Shown here piece after piece: positions 15,311 through 23,727 of a stretch of DNA of 64,000 nucleotides (its first letter is position 1; each line of letters begins with the position of its first letter). The notes below the pieces were generated by a model. That model made no database searches. It saw only the letters and a list, made by a program, of their open reading frames with translations, and had not been told where the DNA came from. Origin of the DNA: CABRXV01 sp900754955 (GTDB taxonomy: Bacteria; Actinomycetota; Coriobacteriia; Coriobacteriales; Eggerthellaceae); NCBI GenBank assembly GCA_902475005.1, contig CABRXV010000002.1, forward strand, positions 1-64,000, read 5' to 3'. Both the position numbers and the translations under genes were made by a program.

Positions 15311-16189
15311 ATGAGCACCGGCGGTTTAGGGGTATTCCTTCTTGACGAAAAGATCAAGAAGGCTCTGCAGGAAGTGGACCAACGAAGAGAGGAGAGGATT
15401 ATGACGGAAAGGGATCCCTACGATCTGACGGGACGCGTTGCGCTCATCACGGGCGCGAGCACCCACGGCATCGGCAACGAGTCGGCGAAGATTCTTGCGA
15501 AGCACGGGGCGAAAGTGTTTCTCACCGCGCGTCGCGAAGAGCGCTTGAAGGAGGCTGTCGCTGAGATCGAATCGCTCGGCGGCGCCGCTGCGTATCACGT
15601 GACCGACGTGTCGCGCGAGGAGGACTGCAAGGCGGCCGTCGAGGCATGTGTTGAGGCGTTCGGACGTCTTGACATCATGGTGCTTGCCGCCGGCATGTCG
15701 GGCCGCTCGGTGCGTCCCGGCGACTTCGAGGCCATGTTCGACACCGAGAACTGGAAGAAGCTGCAGGGCATCAACCTCGACGGCATCTTCTACATGGTGA
15801 AGTACGGCTACGCCGAGTGCGCGAAGAACGGCGTCGGCGCCATCGTGCCCATCGGCTCGCTCGCGTCATGGCACGCGGCGGGATCGGCAGCCTACACGGC
15901 GGCGAAGGGCGCCCTGCGCTCGCTCACGCAGTACTTCGGCAAGCAATTCGCACCCATCGGCGTGCGCGTGAACGCCCTGTACCCGGGCTACATCGAAACC
16001 GAGATGACGCATCCGCAGGGCATGGACGAAGCCTTCGCCAAGGTGAAGGAGGGCATGGTCAAACGCATCCCGCTTCATCGCTGCGGCACGGTCGAGGATT
16101 GCGCGAACGCGGTGCTCTACCTGTCATCCGACGCCTCGAGCTTCATGACGGGGCAGCACCTCATCGTCGACGGCGGTGAGCTCGCGTAG
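15311..16189 (+). CDS. SDR-family NAD(P)-dependent oxidoreductase 1
   Basis: 292 aa, classical short-chain dehydrogenase. Cofactor motif GASTHGIG (residues 48-55), ARR following the second strand (suggesting NADP(H) preference), AAGMSG for the NAG motif, and catalytic Y195-x3-K199 (YTAAK) with a serine in PIGSLASWH. The C-terminal part (RCGTVEDCANAVLYLSSDASSFMTGQHLIVDGG) is typical. ATG 15311 has GAGGAGG and adds a 30-residue charged leader; ATG 15401 with GAGGAGAGG is an alternative. Near a transhydroxylase, a phloroglucinol-reductase-like role is an attractive guess, since that enzyme is an SDR, but many substrates are possible. Confidence 0.88.
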   Translation: MSTGGLGVFLLDEKIKKALQEVDQRREERIMTERDPYDLTGRVALITGASTHGIGNESAKILAKHGAKVFLTARREERLKEAVAEIESLGGAAAYHVTDVSREEDCKAAVEACVEAFGRLDIMVLAAGMSGRSVRPGDFEAMFDTENWKKLQGINLDGIFYMVKYGYAECAKNGVGAIVPIGSLASWHAAGSAAYTAAKGALRSLTQYFGKQFAPIGVRVNALYPGYIETEMTHPQGMDEAFAKVKEGMVKRIPLHRCGTVEDCANAVLYLSSDASSFMTGQHLIVDGGELA

Positions 16190-16216
16190 CGTCCAGGCGC
16201 ATCATCAAGGGAAATC

Positions 16217-16254
16217 CGGGGAGACGAGGCATTCGGCACACGCTCGCCTCCCCG
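16217..16254 (+). repeat. inverted repeat between SDR 1 and MFS genes
   Basis: CGGGGAG-A-CGAG pairs with CTCG-C-CTCCCCG (one mismatch) around a loop; no T run. It lies in a 183-bp gap upstream of the transporter that otherwise shows no gene. Confidence 0.5.
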
Positions 16255-16372
16255 CAGACCACCAAGACAATGGTCCGTCGCTAGCGTAGAGCATCTTGGC
16301 TGCTCAGGAAAGGGGAGACCCGCCCGCAGCAGCGCGCGCTCTCGGCAAGCGACACATTCTAAGGGGAAAACT

Positions 16373-17836
16373 ATGACAGACGCCATCAAGACGGAGACGG
16401 CGCAACCCGTCAATCCGTTCCATGCGGCACCGAACTCCAAGAAACTCATGGCGGTCATCGCCGTGTACCTCGGCGTTATGGCGAACCTGCTCGTGTCCAC
16501 CACCAACTCCACGTGCCTCCCCGCGGCGGCGCAGGAGATCGGCGGCATGGACATTTACGGTCTCGCCCAGGGCATTTCCGGCGTGCTCTCCGTGTGCGTC
16601 ATGCCGATCTTCGGCTTCATCTCGGCGCGCAACCCGCACCTGAAGCGCCCGCTTGCAGCAGGGTCGCTCCTCATCGGCGCCATCGTGCTCGCTGTGCGCG
16701 TGGTTGCCGTGAACATGTGGATGATCCTCGTCGCGAACATCTTCTGGGGCTTCGTCTCCGGCGCCGTGTTCGCCGTCGGCTTCACCATCATTCGCGACGT
16801 GTACGACCGTAAGCAAGCCGGCGTGTACCTCGGCCTGGTCAGCACGTTCATGGCCATCGCCCAGCTCGCAGGTCCTGCGCTCGGCGGCGCGGTCATCGAC
16901 AACATCGGCTGGCGCGTATGGTCCGCCATCCTGTGCGCCTTCCTCGTCGTCGCCTGCATCGCGATGTGGATGAGCGTGAAGGTCACCAAGGAGCAGGCGG
17001 CTTCGTTTGCCTCCAAGGGCGGCAAGTTCGACTTCGTGGGCGCGGTGATCATCGTCGTGTTCCTCGGCGCACTCATCGTGGTGCTTTCGCTCGGCTCGAG
17101 CTTCGTGCCGTTCGGCTCGTCGCTCTCCAACACGCTGCTCATCGTCGCAGCGGTGGCGCTCGTCGCCTTCATCATCTGGATTGCCAGGAAGAAGAACGAC
17201 TGCATCATTCCGCTGAACGCACTCAAGGACCGCAACGTACTTGTTCTTTCGGCCTCGTACTTCTTCCATAACTTCGGCTCGATGTCCATCACGTTCTTCC
17301 TCGCCGGCTTCATCATGACCAACTGCGCGAACGATCCGATCTGCCTCGCCATCGGCCCGGCACTCACCGCAGGTATCGCAAGCGCTCTCATGGCCGTGCT
17401 CGGCCTGTTCATGGGCCCGGTGTTCGGCAAGATGATCGCCAAGGCAGGCACCGCCAAGAACGTCATGATCATCGGCAATGTGGCCCGCGTGCTCGTCATG
17501 GCAGCCTTCGTGCTCGTGCTCGTGCCCGGCGTGCCCGTGTGGCTCATCTGGGTGATCATGTTCATCGCCGGCGTGTTCAACTGCCAGCAGACCGCAACCC
17601 AGTCGGCTGGCCCGCAGCTGTGCCTGACCGAGCAGATCCGCGCCACGGGCAACTCCACCGCGCAGATGTTCTCGAATCTGGGCGCTGGCATCGGCATGGC
17701 CGTGTTCACGCTGCTCACCGCCATGGACCCGATCAACGGCATGCGCAACTGCTTCATCGTCACGCTCGTCATCTGGATCGTCAACTTCTTCGTGCCGTTC
17801 TTCATGAAGAAGCTCAACCCCGAGGAGGAAAACTAA
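16373..17836 (+). CDS. MFS transporter (drug:H+ antiporter-like) of the catabolic cluster
   Basis: 487 aa, with about 14 hydrophobic helices spread over residues 25-480 and the MFS arrangement, including the loop GFISARNPHLKRPL between helices 2 and 3 and FTIIRDVYDRKQAGVYLGL before helix 5. The length and 14-helix look fit the DHA2/EmrB-like group. The ATG follows AAGGGG. It ends one base before SDR 2, so the two are one unit. In this setting it most likely imports the pathway substrate or exports a product across the cytoplasmic membrane. Confidence 0.88.
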   Translation: MTDAIKTETAQPVNPFHAAPNSKKLMAVIAVYLGVMANLLVSTTNSTCLPAAAQEIGGMDIYGLAQGISGVLSVCVMPIFGFISARNPHLKRPLAAGSLLIGAIVLAVRVVAVNMWMILVANIFWGFVSGAVFAVGFTIIRDVYDRKQAGVYLGLVSTFMAIAQLAGPALGGAVIDNIGWRVWSAILCAFLVVACIAMWMSVKVTKEQAASFASKGGKFDFVGAVIIVVFLGALIVVLSLGSSFVPFGSSLSNTLLIVAAVALVAFIIWIARKKNDCIIPLNALKDRNVLVLSASYFFHNFGSMSITFFLAGFIMTNCANDPICLAIGPALTAGIASALMAVLGLFMGPVFGKMIAKAGTAKNVMIIGNVARVLVMAAFVLVLVPGVPVWLIWVIMFIAGVFNCQQTATQSAGPQLCLTEQIRATGNSTAQMFSNLGAGIGMAVFTLLTAMDPINGMRNCFIVTLVIWIVNFFVPFFMKKLNPEEEN

Positions 17837-17837
17837 C

Positions 17838-18668
17838 ATGGAATCTCGCGTTCAGGTAGTCACCGGCGGCACGTCGGGCATGGGGCTCGCCACGGCACAG
17901 GCCGTCGCGCAGTACGGTCCCGTCATCATCGGCGGGCGCAACGAGAAGCGCCTCGCTGAGGCCGTGCAGAAGCTCAAGGACGCCGGCGTCGACGCCTACG
18001 GCGCCCGCCTCGACGTGGCCGATCTCGACTCGGTGAAGGTGTTCGCCGACGAGGCGTGCAAGATCGGTCCCATCGGCAACGTGATCCACGCAGCCGCCGT
18101 CGATATGGACAACGCCGACACCGACACCATCGTCCGCATCAACGTGATCGGCACGATAAACGTAGTTGAGACGTTCTATCCGCTGCTCGAGGAGGGCGGC
18201 TCGCTCGTCAACTACACGTCGGTCACGGGCTACTACTACCGCCCGAGCCGCGAAGAGATGGGACGCTGGGCCAACCCGAACGATCCCGACTTCTTCAACG
18301 TGTTCAAGAACGGCATGGAGGGCTTCGACGCCGCTGCTATGGGCCAGAAAGCCGAGGCGACCGCCTACTTCGGCTCCAAGAGCTTCGTGATGTTCTACAC
18401 CCGGGCGAACACGGCGCGCTTCGGCGCGAAGGGCTGCCGCGTGTTCTCGGTTGCCCCCGGCTCGTTCATGACGCCGATGCTCGAGCATCAGGCCGCGAAC
18501 TTCGAGTCCATCAAGCAGGGCACCGCGTTCAAGCGCTTCGGCGATCCCGAGGAGATGGCCCAGCTGTTCGCCTATCTACTCGACCCGAAGGTAGCCTACC
18601 TCACCGGGTGCGACGTGCTCATGGACGGCGGCAAATTCGCGCTGACCACCACGCCCCAGCTGGCTTAG
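17838..18668 (+). CDS. SDR-family oxidoreductase 2 (3-alpha-HSD-like subgroup)
   Basis: 276 aa. Cofactor motif TGGTSGMG (residues 9-16), GRNEKR after strand 2 (NADP-type), HAAAV for NAG, a serine in NYTSVTGYY and catalytic Y177-x3-K181 (YFGSK). Between the Ser and Tyr there is an insertion of about 35 residues (RPSREEMGRWANPNDPDFF in part), a feature of 3-alpha-hydroxysteroid dehydrogenase/carbonyl reductase-like SDRs. It starts one base after the MFS stop and shares its GGAGG. It probably reduces or oxidises a keto/hydroxy intermediate; aromatic-derived cyclic ketones or steroids are both possible. Confidence 0.87.
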   Translation: MESRVQVVTGGTSGMGLATAQAVAQYGPVIIGGRNEKRLAEAVQKLKDAGVDAYGARLDVADLDSVKVFADEACKIGPIGNVIHAAAVDMDNADTDTIVRINVIGTINVVETFYPLLEEGGSLVNYTSVTGYYYRPSREEMGRWANPNDPDFFNVFKNGMEGFDAAAMGQKAEATAYFGSKSFVMFYTRANTARFGAKGCRVFSVAPGSFMTPMLEHQAANFESIKQGTAFKRFGDPEEMAQLFAYLLDPKVAYLTGCDVLMDGGKFALTTTPQLA

Positions 18669-18681
18669 GAACCCAACGACC

Positions 18682-18718
18682 GGCGCGCCGCGCAGACAAC
18701 GCCGATGCGCGGCGCGCC
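18682..18718 (+). repeat. 12-bp inverted repeat before VOC 2
   Basis: GGCGCGCCGCGC (18682-18693) pairs with GCGCGGCGCGCC (18707-18718), loop 13 nt. It shares the GGCGCGCC core with the repeat at 15259. No T run. Confidence 0.6.
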
Positions 18719-18749
18719 AAGTGCAAACCACGGTAAGGAGATGACAGAC

Positions 18750-19364
18750 ATGAAGGACTACACCGATTACTTCAAGGGACGCGACTGGGTGCACATGCTC
18801 GGATTCTGCGCGCCTGACTGGAAGGCATTCATGACGCGCCACCACGAGCTGTTCGGTTCGGGCCCGTTCTACTACACCACCAACACGTTCGGCAAGCTGC
18901 TGTACTACGGTGAGGAAGTCGACTGCAAGGGCGTGGAGTTCCACGCTTGCTACGGCGCCTGGGGCTCCCATTCGATCGAGGTCGTCCAGCCCGTGCCGTT
19001 TGACACGCCCACGATGTTCCGCGACGCCAACGAGCCCGACAAGCCGGGCTTCAACCACATCCACATCTTCGTCGAAGACCTCGTCGAGGCGCAGGATGCA
19101 TGCGATTTCCTCAAGATTCCCGTCGTCACCGTGGGCTACGGCGACGTTGAGAACGCCATCAAGAAGGCAGCGCAGACCGGCATGCCCATCGAGGAGATCA
19201 AGAAGAAGGCCGAGCGCCCGAGCTTCATGGTGATCGACATGCGCAAAGACCTCGGTTTCATGGTGCAGCTCATCGAGCCGAGCGCCAAGCGTCTCCACGA
19301 CGTGATGCTCAACGCCGCAAAGGATTGGGACGGCCACACCGACTTGTTCCGCAAGCTCGGCTAA
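18750..19364 (+). CDS. VOC-family metalloprotein 2
   Basis: 204 aa with two VOC modules (about 12-80 and 98-180). Putative ligands are H15 (WVHMLGF), E77 (SIEVVQP), H103 or H105 (FNHIHIFVED) and E176 (VQLIEPS), the His-Glu-His-Glu kind of site seen in methylmalonyl-CoA epimerase relatives. A 40-residue helical insert (NAIKKAAQTGMPIEEIKKK in part) lies in the second half. Start ATG 18750 has TAAGGAG nine bases upstream; ATG 18741 is too close to the site. Little sequence is shared with the VOC protein at 14703, so they are not a recent duplication. Confidence 0.83.
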   Translation: MKDYTDYFKGRDWVHMLGFCAPDWKAFMTRHHELFGSGPFYYTTNTFGKLLYYGEEVDCKGVEFHACYGAWGSHSIEVVQPVPFDTPTMFRDANEPDKPGFNHIHIFVEDLVEAQDACDFLKIPVVTVGYGDVENAIKKAAQTGMPIEEIKKKAERPSFMVIDMRKDLGFMVQLIEPSAKRLHDVMLNAAKDWDGHTDLFRKLG

Positions 19365-19397
19365 CTCAATCCTGCGTTTCTTTCCGCTGCCCTTTTC

Positions 19398-19435
19398 GCC
19401 GTCCCGTCGCTTTATCCCCCCTGCGGCGGGACGGC
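19398..19435 (+). terminator. 13-bp hairpin after VOC 2
   Basis: GCCGTCCCGTCGC (19398-19410) pairs with GCGGCGGGACGGC (19423-19435) with one G-T pair. There is no T run after it; termination is uncertain. Confidence 0.5.
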
Positions 19436-19453
19436 AAGGGATGAAGCGTCGCT

Positions 19454-19503
19454 CAGCGGGCAGGGATGCGGTTCCGCGCAAAGCCACGCATCCCTGCCCG
19501 CTG
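19454..19503 (+). repeat. 17-bp perfect inverted repeat before slyD-like gene
   Basis: CAGCGGGCAGGGATGCG (19454-19470) pairs with CGCATCCCTGCCCGCTG (19487-19503), loop 16 nt. It is the longest stem in the cluster and lies 19 bp before the ribosome site of the next gene. Confidence 0.65.
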
Positions 19504-19538
19504 GACAGACGTATCGCATCGTTCAAGGAGGTTTCATC

Positions 19539-20042
19539 ATGCCGAACGTAGGAGAGGAAGTCAGCATCCACTGCACCGGCACCCTGACGGACGGCCGCGT
19601 GATCTGCGACACCCTGAGCGTGCATGAGCCGATCACCTTCGTGGTGGGTTCGCGTACGCTTTTGCCCGAGATCGAGCATGCCGTGATGAGCATGGAGCCG
19701 GGCGAACATCTCACCATGACGGTGCCCGCCGCCCAAGCCTACGGCGAATATGACGAGACGCTCGTCGAGGAGGTGCCGATCTCGACCATTCCGCAGGCCG
19801 ACAAGCTGCCCGACGACGGCTACATCGTCGTCGATGCCGGGGGAGAGCCCGTGCGCGTGCGCGTCACGAAGACGCAGACGGGCATGGTGCGCTTCGACCA
19901 CAACCACGAGCTCGCGGGCGAAGATCTCGTGTTCGCTATCGAATACCTTGGCGTGGCGCCCGAGACGGCGCTTGAACACGAGGAGCACGCCGCAGGATGC
20001 ACCTGCGGCTGCGACAAGCTCAAGGAGTCGCTCGCACACTAA
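19539..20042 (+). CDS. slyD: SlyD-like FKBP-type peptidyl-prolyl isomerase
   Basis: 167 aa. An FKBP core (VSIHCTGTLTDGRVICDTL ... YGEYDETLVEEVP) is interrupted by an insert-in-flap region (about 85-140, with VRFDHNHELAGEDLVF), which is the SlyD layout; the DGNHxLAG motif appears here as DHNHELAG. The C-terminus ends in EHEEHAAGCTCGCDK, a metal-binding His/Cys tail. SlyD proteins fold substrates and handle nickel in hydrogenase maturation. Sitting at the end of a metalloenzyme cluster, it could help mature the molybdenum/Fe-S enzyme or the VOC metalloproteins; this is inference. Strong AAGGAGG upstream. Confidence 0.88.
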   Translation: MPNVGEEVSIHCTGTLTDGRVICDTLSVHEPITFVVGSRTLLPEIEHAVMSMEPGEHLTMTVPAAQAYGEYDETLVEEVPISTIPQADKLPDDGYIVVDAGGEPVRVRVTKTQTGMVRFDHNHELAGEDLVFAIEYLGVAPETALEHEEHAAGCTCGCDKLKESLAH

Positions 20043-20074
20043 GCGAAATTCGACGCAAGGGGGGAGATGCACAC

Positions 20075-20377
20075 ATGGGAACTGATACCACAGGTGCCGC
20101 GCGCACAGTAGGAAAGCGTATCGCGCCGGTGGCCGTAATCGACATGGACCGCGCGCACAACGTGCTCGTCGGCGAGGACGGGCGGCGTTATCGCGAAGCA
20201 GAGTCGAACACCTGGGTTGCCGTTGACGACCCGTCCGTCGTGTACCTCGGCACCGGCCGTCACGGCGGCGGCATCGTGCTGCGCGCCCTGTACGGACGCG
20301 CAAACGGCGAATGGGTGAACGCAACGACCGGCAAACCTGCACCCGAGCATGTGACCCTTCCCGCAGCAACCGCATAA
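20075..20377 (+). CDS. 100-aa protein of unknown function
   Basis: Starts ATG 20075 after AAGGGGGGAG. The sequence is soluble-looking with a beta-rich middle (APVAVIDMDRAHNVLVGEDG, WVAVDDPSVVYLG, GIVLRALYG) and no cysteines. I do not recognise a family. It is 32 bp after the slyD-like gene and directly before a terminator, so it is probably the last gene of this cluster. Confidence 0.65.
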   Translation: MGTDTTGAARTVGKRIAPVAVIDMDRAHNVLVGEDGRRYREAESNTWVAVDDPSVVYLGTGRHGGGIVLRALYGRANGEWVNATTGKPAPEHVTLPAATA

Positions 20378-21202
<825 letters not shown>

Positions 21203-21204
21203 CC

Positions 21205-22152
21205 ATGGGCTTCAATCACAAACATCTCATCGACATCCGCGAGTACTCGGCTGAGGACATCATGACGATCCTCCAGACAGCCGAGCGCTTCCGCGCCGTC
21301 AACGAGCGCCGCATCAAGAAGGTGCCCACGCTCAAGGGCTACACCGTCGTGAACATGTTCAACGAGCCATCTACGCGCACACGCTCGTCGTTCGAGATCG
21401 CCGAGAAGCGCCTGTCGTGCGACAGCCTCAATTTCGGCGGCTCCTCCACCTCCACGGTCAAGGGCGAGAGCCTCACCGACACGGTGAAGACGCTCTGTTC
21501 CTACAAGATCGACCTCATCGTCGTGCGCGACAAGCACGCCGGCGTGCCGCGCAAGGTGGCCGACATCTCAGGCGTGCACGTGATCGACGCCGGCGACGGC
21601 AAGCACCAGCATCCCACGCAGGCGCTGCTCGACCTCTACACCATCTGGCAGACGAAGGGCACCCTCGAGGGGCTCAAGGTGGGCATCGTGGGCGACATTG
21701 AGCACTCACGCGTGTGCGGTTCGCTCGTGCCCGCGCTCAAGACGATGGGCTGCGAGGTGACGGTCATCGCACCGCAGACGCTCGTACCCGCGCGTCCCGA
21801 CGTGCTCGGCATCGACCACGTCACGAGCGACCTTGACGCAGCGCTGCCCGAGCTCGACGTGGTGTACATGCTGCGCATCCAGCGCGAGCGCCTCGAAGGC
21901 GCGCCGTACCCGTCGCTGCGCGAGTACAACATGCTCTACGGCCTCACGAAGGAGCGCGAGCCGCTCATGAAGCCCGATGCGATCATCTGCCATCCGGGCC
22001 CCATCAATCGCGGCGTCGAGCTCGACGACTATATGGCCGACCATCCCACGCGTTCGGTGATTCTCGATCAGGTGTATGCCGGCGTGCTCGTGCGCATGGC
22101 CGCGCTGTACCTGCTGCTCGGAGGGAGTGAGAACGATGGCATTACTGCTTAA
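21205..22152 (+). CDS. pyrB: aspartate carbamoyltransferase catalytic subunit
   Basis: 315 aa, usual length. Carbamoyl-phosphate motif [31 protein letters not shown] and the [12 protein letters not shown] segment are diagnostic. It makes N-carbamoyl-aspartate, step two of UMP synthesis. ATG 21205 is two bases after pyrR. No pyrI regulatory subunit is in the window, which fits a PyrR-controlled class B enzyme. Its 3' end overlaps pyrC by 17 bases. Confidence 0.97.
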   Translation: MGFNHKHLIDIREYSAEDIMTILQTAERFRAVNERRIKKVPTLKGYTVVNMFNEPSTRTRSSFEIAEKRLSCDSLNFGGSSTSTVKGESLTDTVKTLCSYKIDLIVVRDKHAGVPRKVADISGVHVIDAGDGKHQHPTQALLDLYTIWQTKGTLEGLKVGIVGDIEHSRVCGSLVPALKTMGCEVTVIAPQTLVPARPDVLGIDHVTSDLDAALPELDVVYMLRIQRERLEGAPYPSLREYNMLYGLTKEREPLMKPDAIICHPGPINRGVELDDYMADHPTRSVILDQVYAGVLVRMAALYLLLGGSENDGITA

Positions 22153-23428
22153 GAACGCCCGCGTCGTCGACCCCCAGGTGGGTCTTGACGAGGTGTGCGA
22201 GATCCTCGTTCGCGACGGCCGCATCGTCGAGGTGGGCCATGACCTCACCATGCCGAAGGGTGTCGAGCGCGACCTTACGGGCAAGGTGCTCATGCCCGGC
22301 TTTGTCGACATCCACGTGCACCTGCGCGATCCGGGCCAGGAGCAGAAGGAAGACATCGCCTCTGGCACGCGTTCGGCGGCCCACGGCGGCTTCACCGCGG
22401 TGTGCTGCATGCCGAACACCAAGCCGATCGTCGACAGCGCCGTTGCCGTCGAGTACATCAACCGCATCGCCGAGGAAGTGGGGAAGTGCCGCGTCCACGT
22501 GAGCGGCTCGTGCACCCAGGGCCTCAAGGGCGAGGTGCTCTCCGAGATGGGCGACATGGTGGCCCATGGCGCCGCTGCGTTCACCGATGACGGCCGCGGC
22601 GTGCCGAACGCGGGCATGATGCGCCGCGTGATGGACTACGCCGTGCAGTTCGACCGCGTGGTAATGAGCCACTGCCAGGACGAGTCGCTTGTCGGCGCCG
22701 GCCAGGTGAACGAGGGTGCCGTGTCCACGCGCCTCGGACTTGCAGGCTGGCCCGCCGAGGGCGAGGAGCTCCAGATCGCGCGCGACATCGCCATCTGCCG
22801 CCTCACGGGTTGCCCGCTGCACATACAGCACCTCACGACGGCGCGCGGGCTCGACCTCGTGCGCGCCGCGAAGGCCGAGGGGCTTCCCGTCACCTGCGAG
22901 GTGACGCCGCATCACCTGTTCCTCTCCGAGGACGACATCGGCGACGACTACAACACCAACCTCAAGGTGAACCCGCCGCTGCGCACCAAAGACGACTGCG
23001 CGGCGCTCATCGCAGGCGTTGTCGACGGCACGGTGGACGCCATCGTGACCGACCACGCTCCGCACATCGCCTTCGAGAAGGACCGTGAGTTCGAGCTCGC
23101 CCCCTTCGGCATGATCGGCCTCGAGACGTCGTTCGCGCTCGTGCACACGCACCTCATCGCGCCGGGCCTCATCACCTGGCAGCGCGCGATCGAGCTCATG
23201 GCTGTCAATCCGCGTGCGATCCTACGCGTCGATCCCGTGCGCATCGAGCCTGGCTGCGTAGCCGACTTCGCCGTGGTTGACCCCGCGATCGAGTGGACCG
23301 TCACGTCCGACGAGTTCGTCTCGCGCGCGAAGAACTCGGGCTTCCTCGGCGCGAAGCTCACCGGACGCCCGACCGACACCTACGTGGGCGGCTACGCCAC
23401 GATGGAAGACGGCTGCATCGTCGAGTAG
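22136..23428 (+). CDS. pyrC: dihydroorotase
   Basis: 430 aa, class I dihydroorotase. The zinc motif FVDIHVHLRDPGQEQKED is near residue 55, with further ligands in HCQDESL, HIQHLTT and DHAPH, the last giving the catalytic Asp. It closes carbamoyl-aspartate to dihydroorotate. ATG 22136 has GGAGGGAG and overlaps pyrB, so coupling is likely. The gene is followed by two hairpins before the separate carA leader. Confidence 0.97.
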   Translation: MALLLKNARVVDPQVGLDEVCEILVRDGRIVEVGHDLTMPKGVERDLTGKVLMPGFVDIHVHLRDPGQEQKEDIASGTRSAAHGGFTAVCCMPNTKPIVDSAVAVEYINRIAEEVGKCRVHVSGSCTQGLKGEVLSEMGDMVAHGAAAFTDDGRGVPNAGMMRRVMDYAVQFDRVVMSHCQDESLVGAGQVNEGAVSTRLGLAGWPAEGEELQIARDIAICRLTGCPLHIQHLTTARGLDLVRAAKAEGLPVTCEVTPHHLFLSEDDIGDDYNTNLKVNPPLRTKDDCAALIAGVVDGTVDAIVTDHAPHIAFEKDREFELAPFGMIGLETSFALVHTHLIAPGLITWQRAIELMAVNPRAILRVDPVRIEPGCVADFAVVDPAIEWTVTSDEFVSRAKNSGFLGAKLTGRPTDTYVGGYATMEDGCIVE

Positions 23429-23446
23429 GGAAGCACTGCGCAGCAC

Positions 23447-23483
23447 GGCGGCGAAGGAGCGGGGTTGCCGGCCCTTCGCCGCC
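23447..23483 (+). repeat. 11-bp hairpin after pyrC
   Basis: GGCGGCGAAGG (23447-23457) pairs with CCTTCGCCGCC (23473-23483). No T run; the next hairpin is the better terminator. Confidence 0.55.
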
Positions 23484-23486
23484 GAT

Positions 23487-23530
23487 CACGGGGCAGGGGA
23501 ATGCGCACCGCATTCCCCTTTGACCCCGTG
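23487..23530 (+). terminator. composite terminator hairpin after pyrC
   Basis: An inner stem AGGGGAATGCG/CGCATTCCCCT (23495-23505/23509-23519) with a 3-nt loop is followed by TTTGA and enclosed by CACGGGG (23487-23493) pairing with CCCCGTG (23524-23530). It likely ends pyrRBC before the car promoter. Confidence 0.65.
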
Positions 23531-23578
23531 CTTGGTTGCGTATTCGTTAAACCGACGACCGCTTCGTGCGCGAAGGCG

Positions 23579-23686
23579 TATACTGTCAGGTGGCCTTTAA
23601 GGCGGTACAGAGAGACCGACAAGGTGCGCGACATACAACCTCACCTGATACAGCTGCGCCCCTGTCGTTTGACAGAGGCGTTTTTT
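23579..23686 (+). promoter_or_regulatory. carA leader: promoter, PyrR binding loop and attenuator terminator
   Basis: -10 TATACT at 23579-23584 (the same TATACTGTC as before pyrR). PyrR binding loop at 23594-23624 with CCTT/AAGG, CGGT/ACCG and the ACAGAGAG loop. Flanking CTGTCAGGTG can pair with CACCTGATACAG (23642-23653), extending the loop structure. The terminator is at 23657-23686: CGCCCCTGTC, GTTT loop, GACAGAGGCG, then six T; nine of ten pairs form. UMP-bound PyrR would favour termination. Confidence 0.88.
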
Positions 23687-23727
23687 GTGGAGAGGGGCTG
23701 TCGCCCAACATTGAGAAAGGAAGCGTT

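Noticed and set aside
15311..18668. Calling the SDRs phloroglucinol reductase or 3-alpha-HSD
   Set aside because: SDR substrate cannot be read from motifs; only the family is stated.
19398..19503. CRISPR or mobile-element repeats
   Set aside because: The inverted repeats are single hairpins with different arms; there are no direct repeats with spacers, transposase genes or target duplications.
23566..23727. Longer N-terminus for CarA
   Set aside because: It would translate through the PyrR binding loop and the attenuator; the TTG at 23728 has a ribosome site and fits homology.
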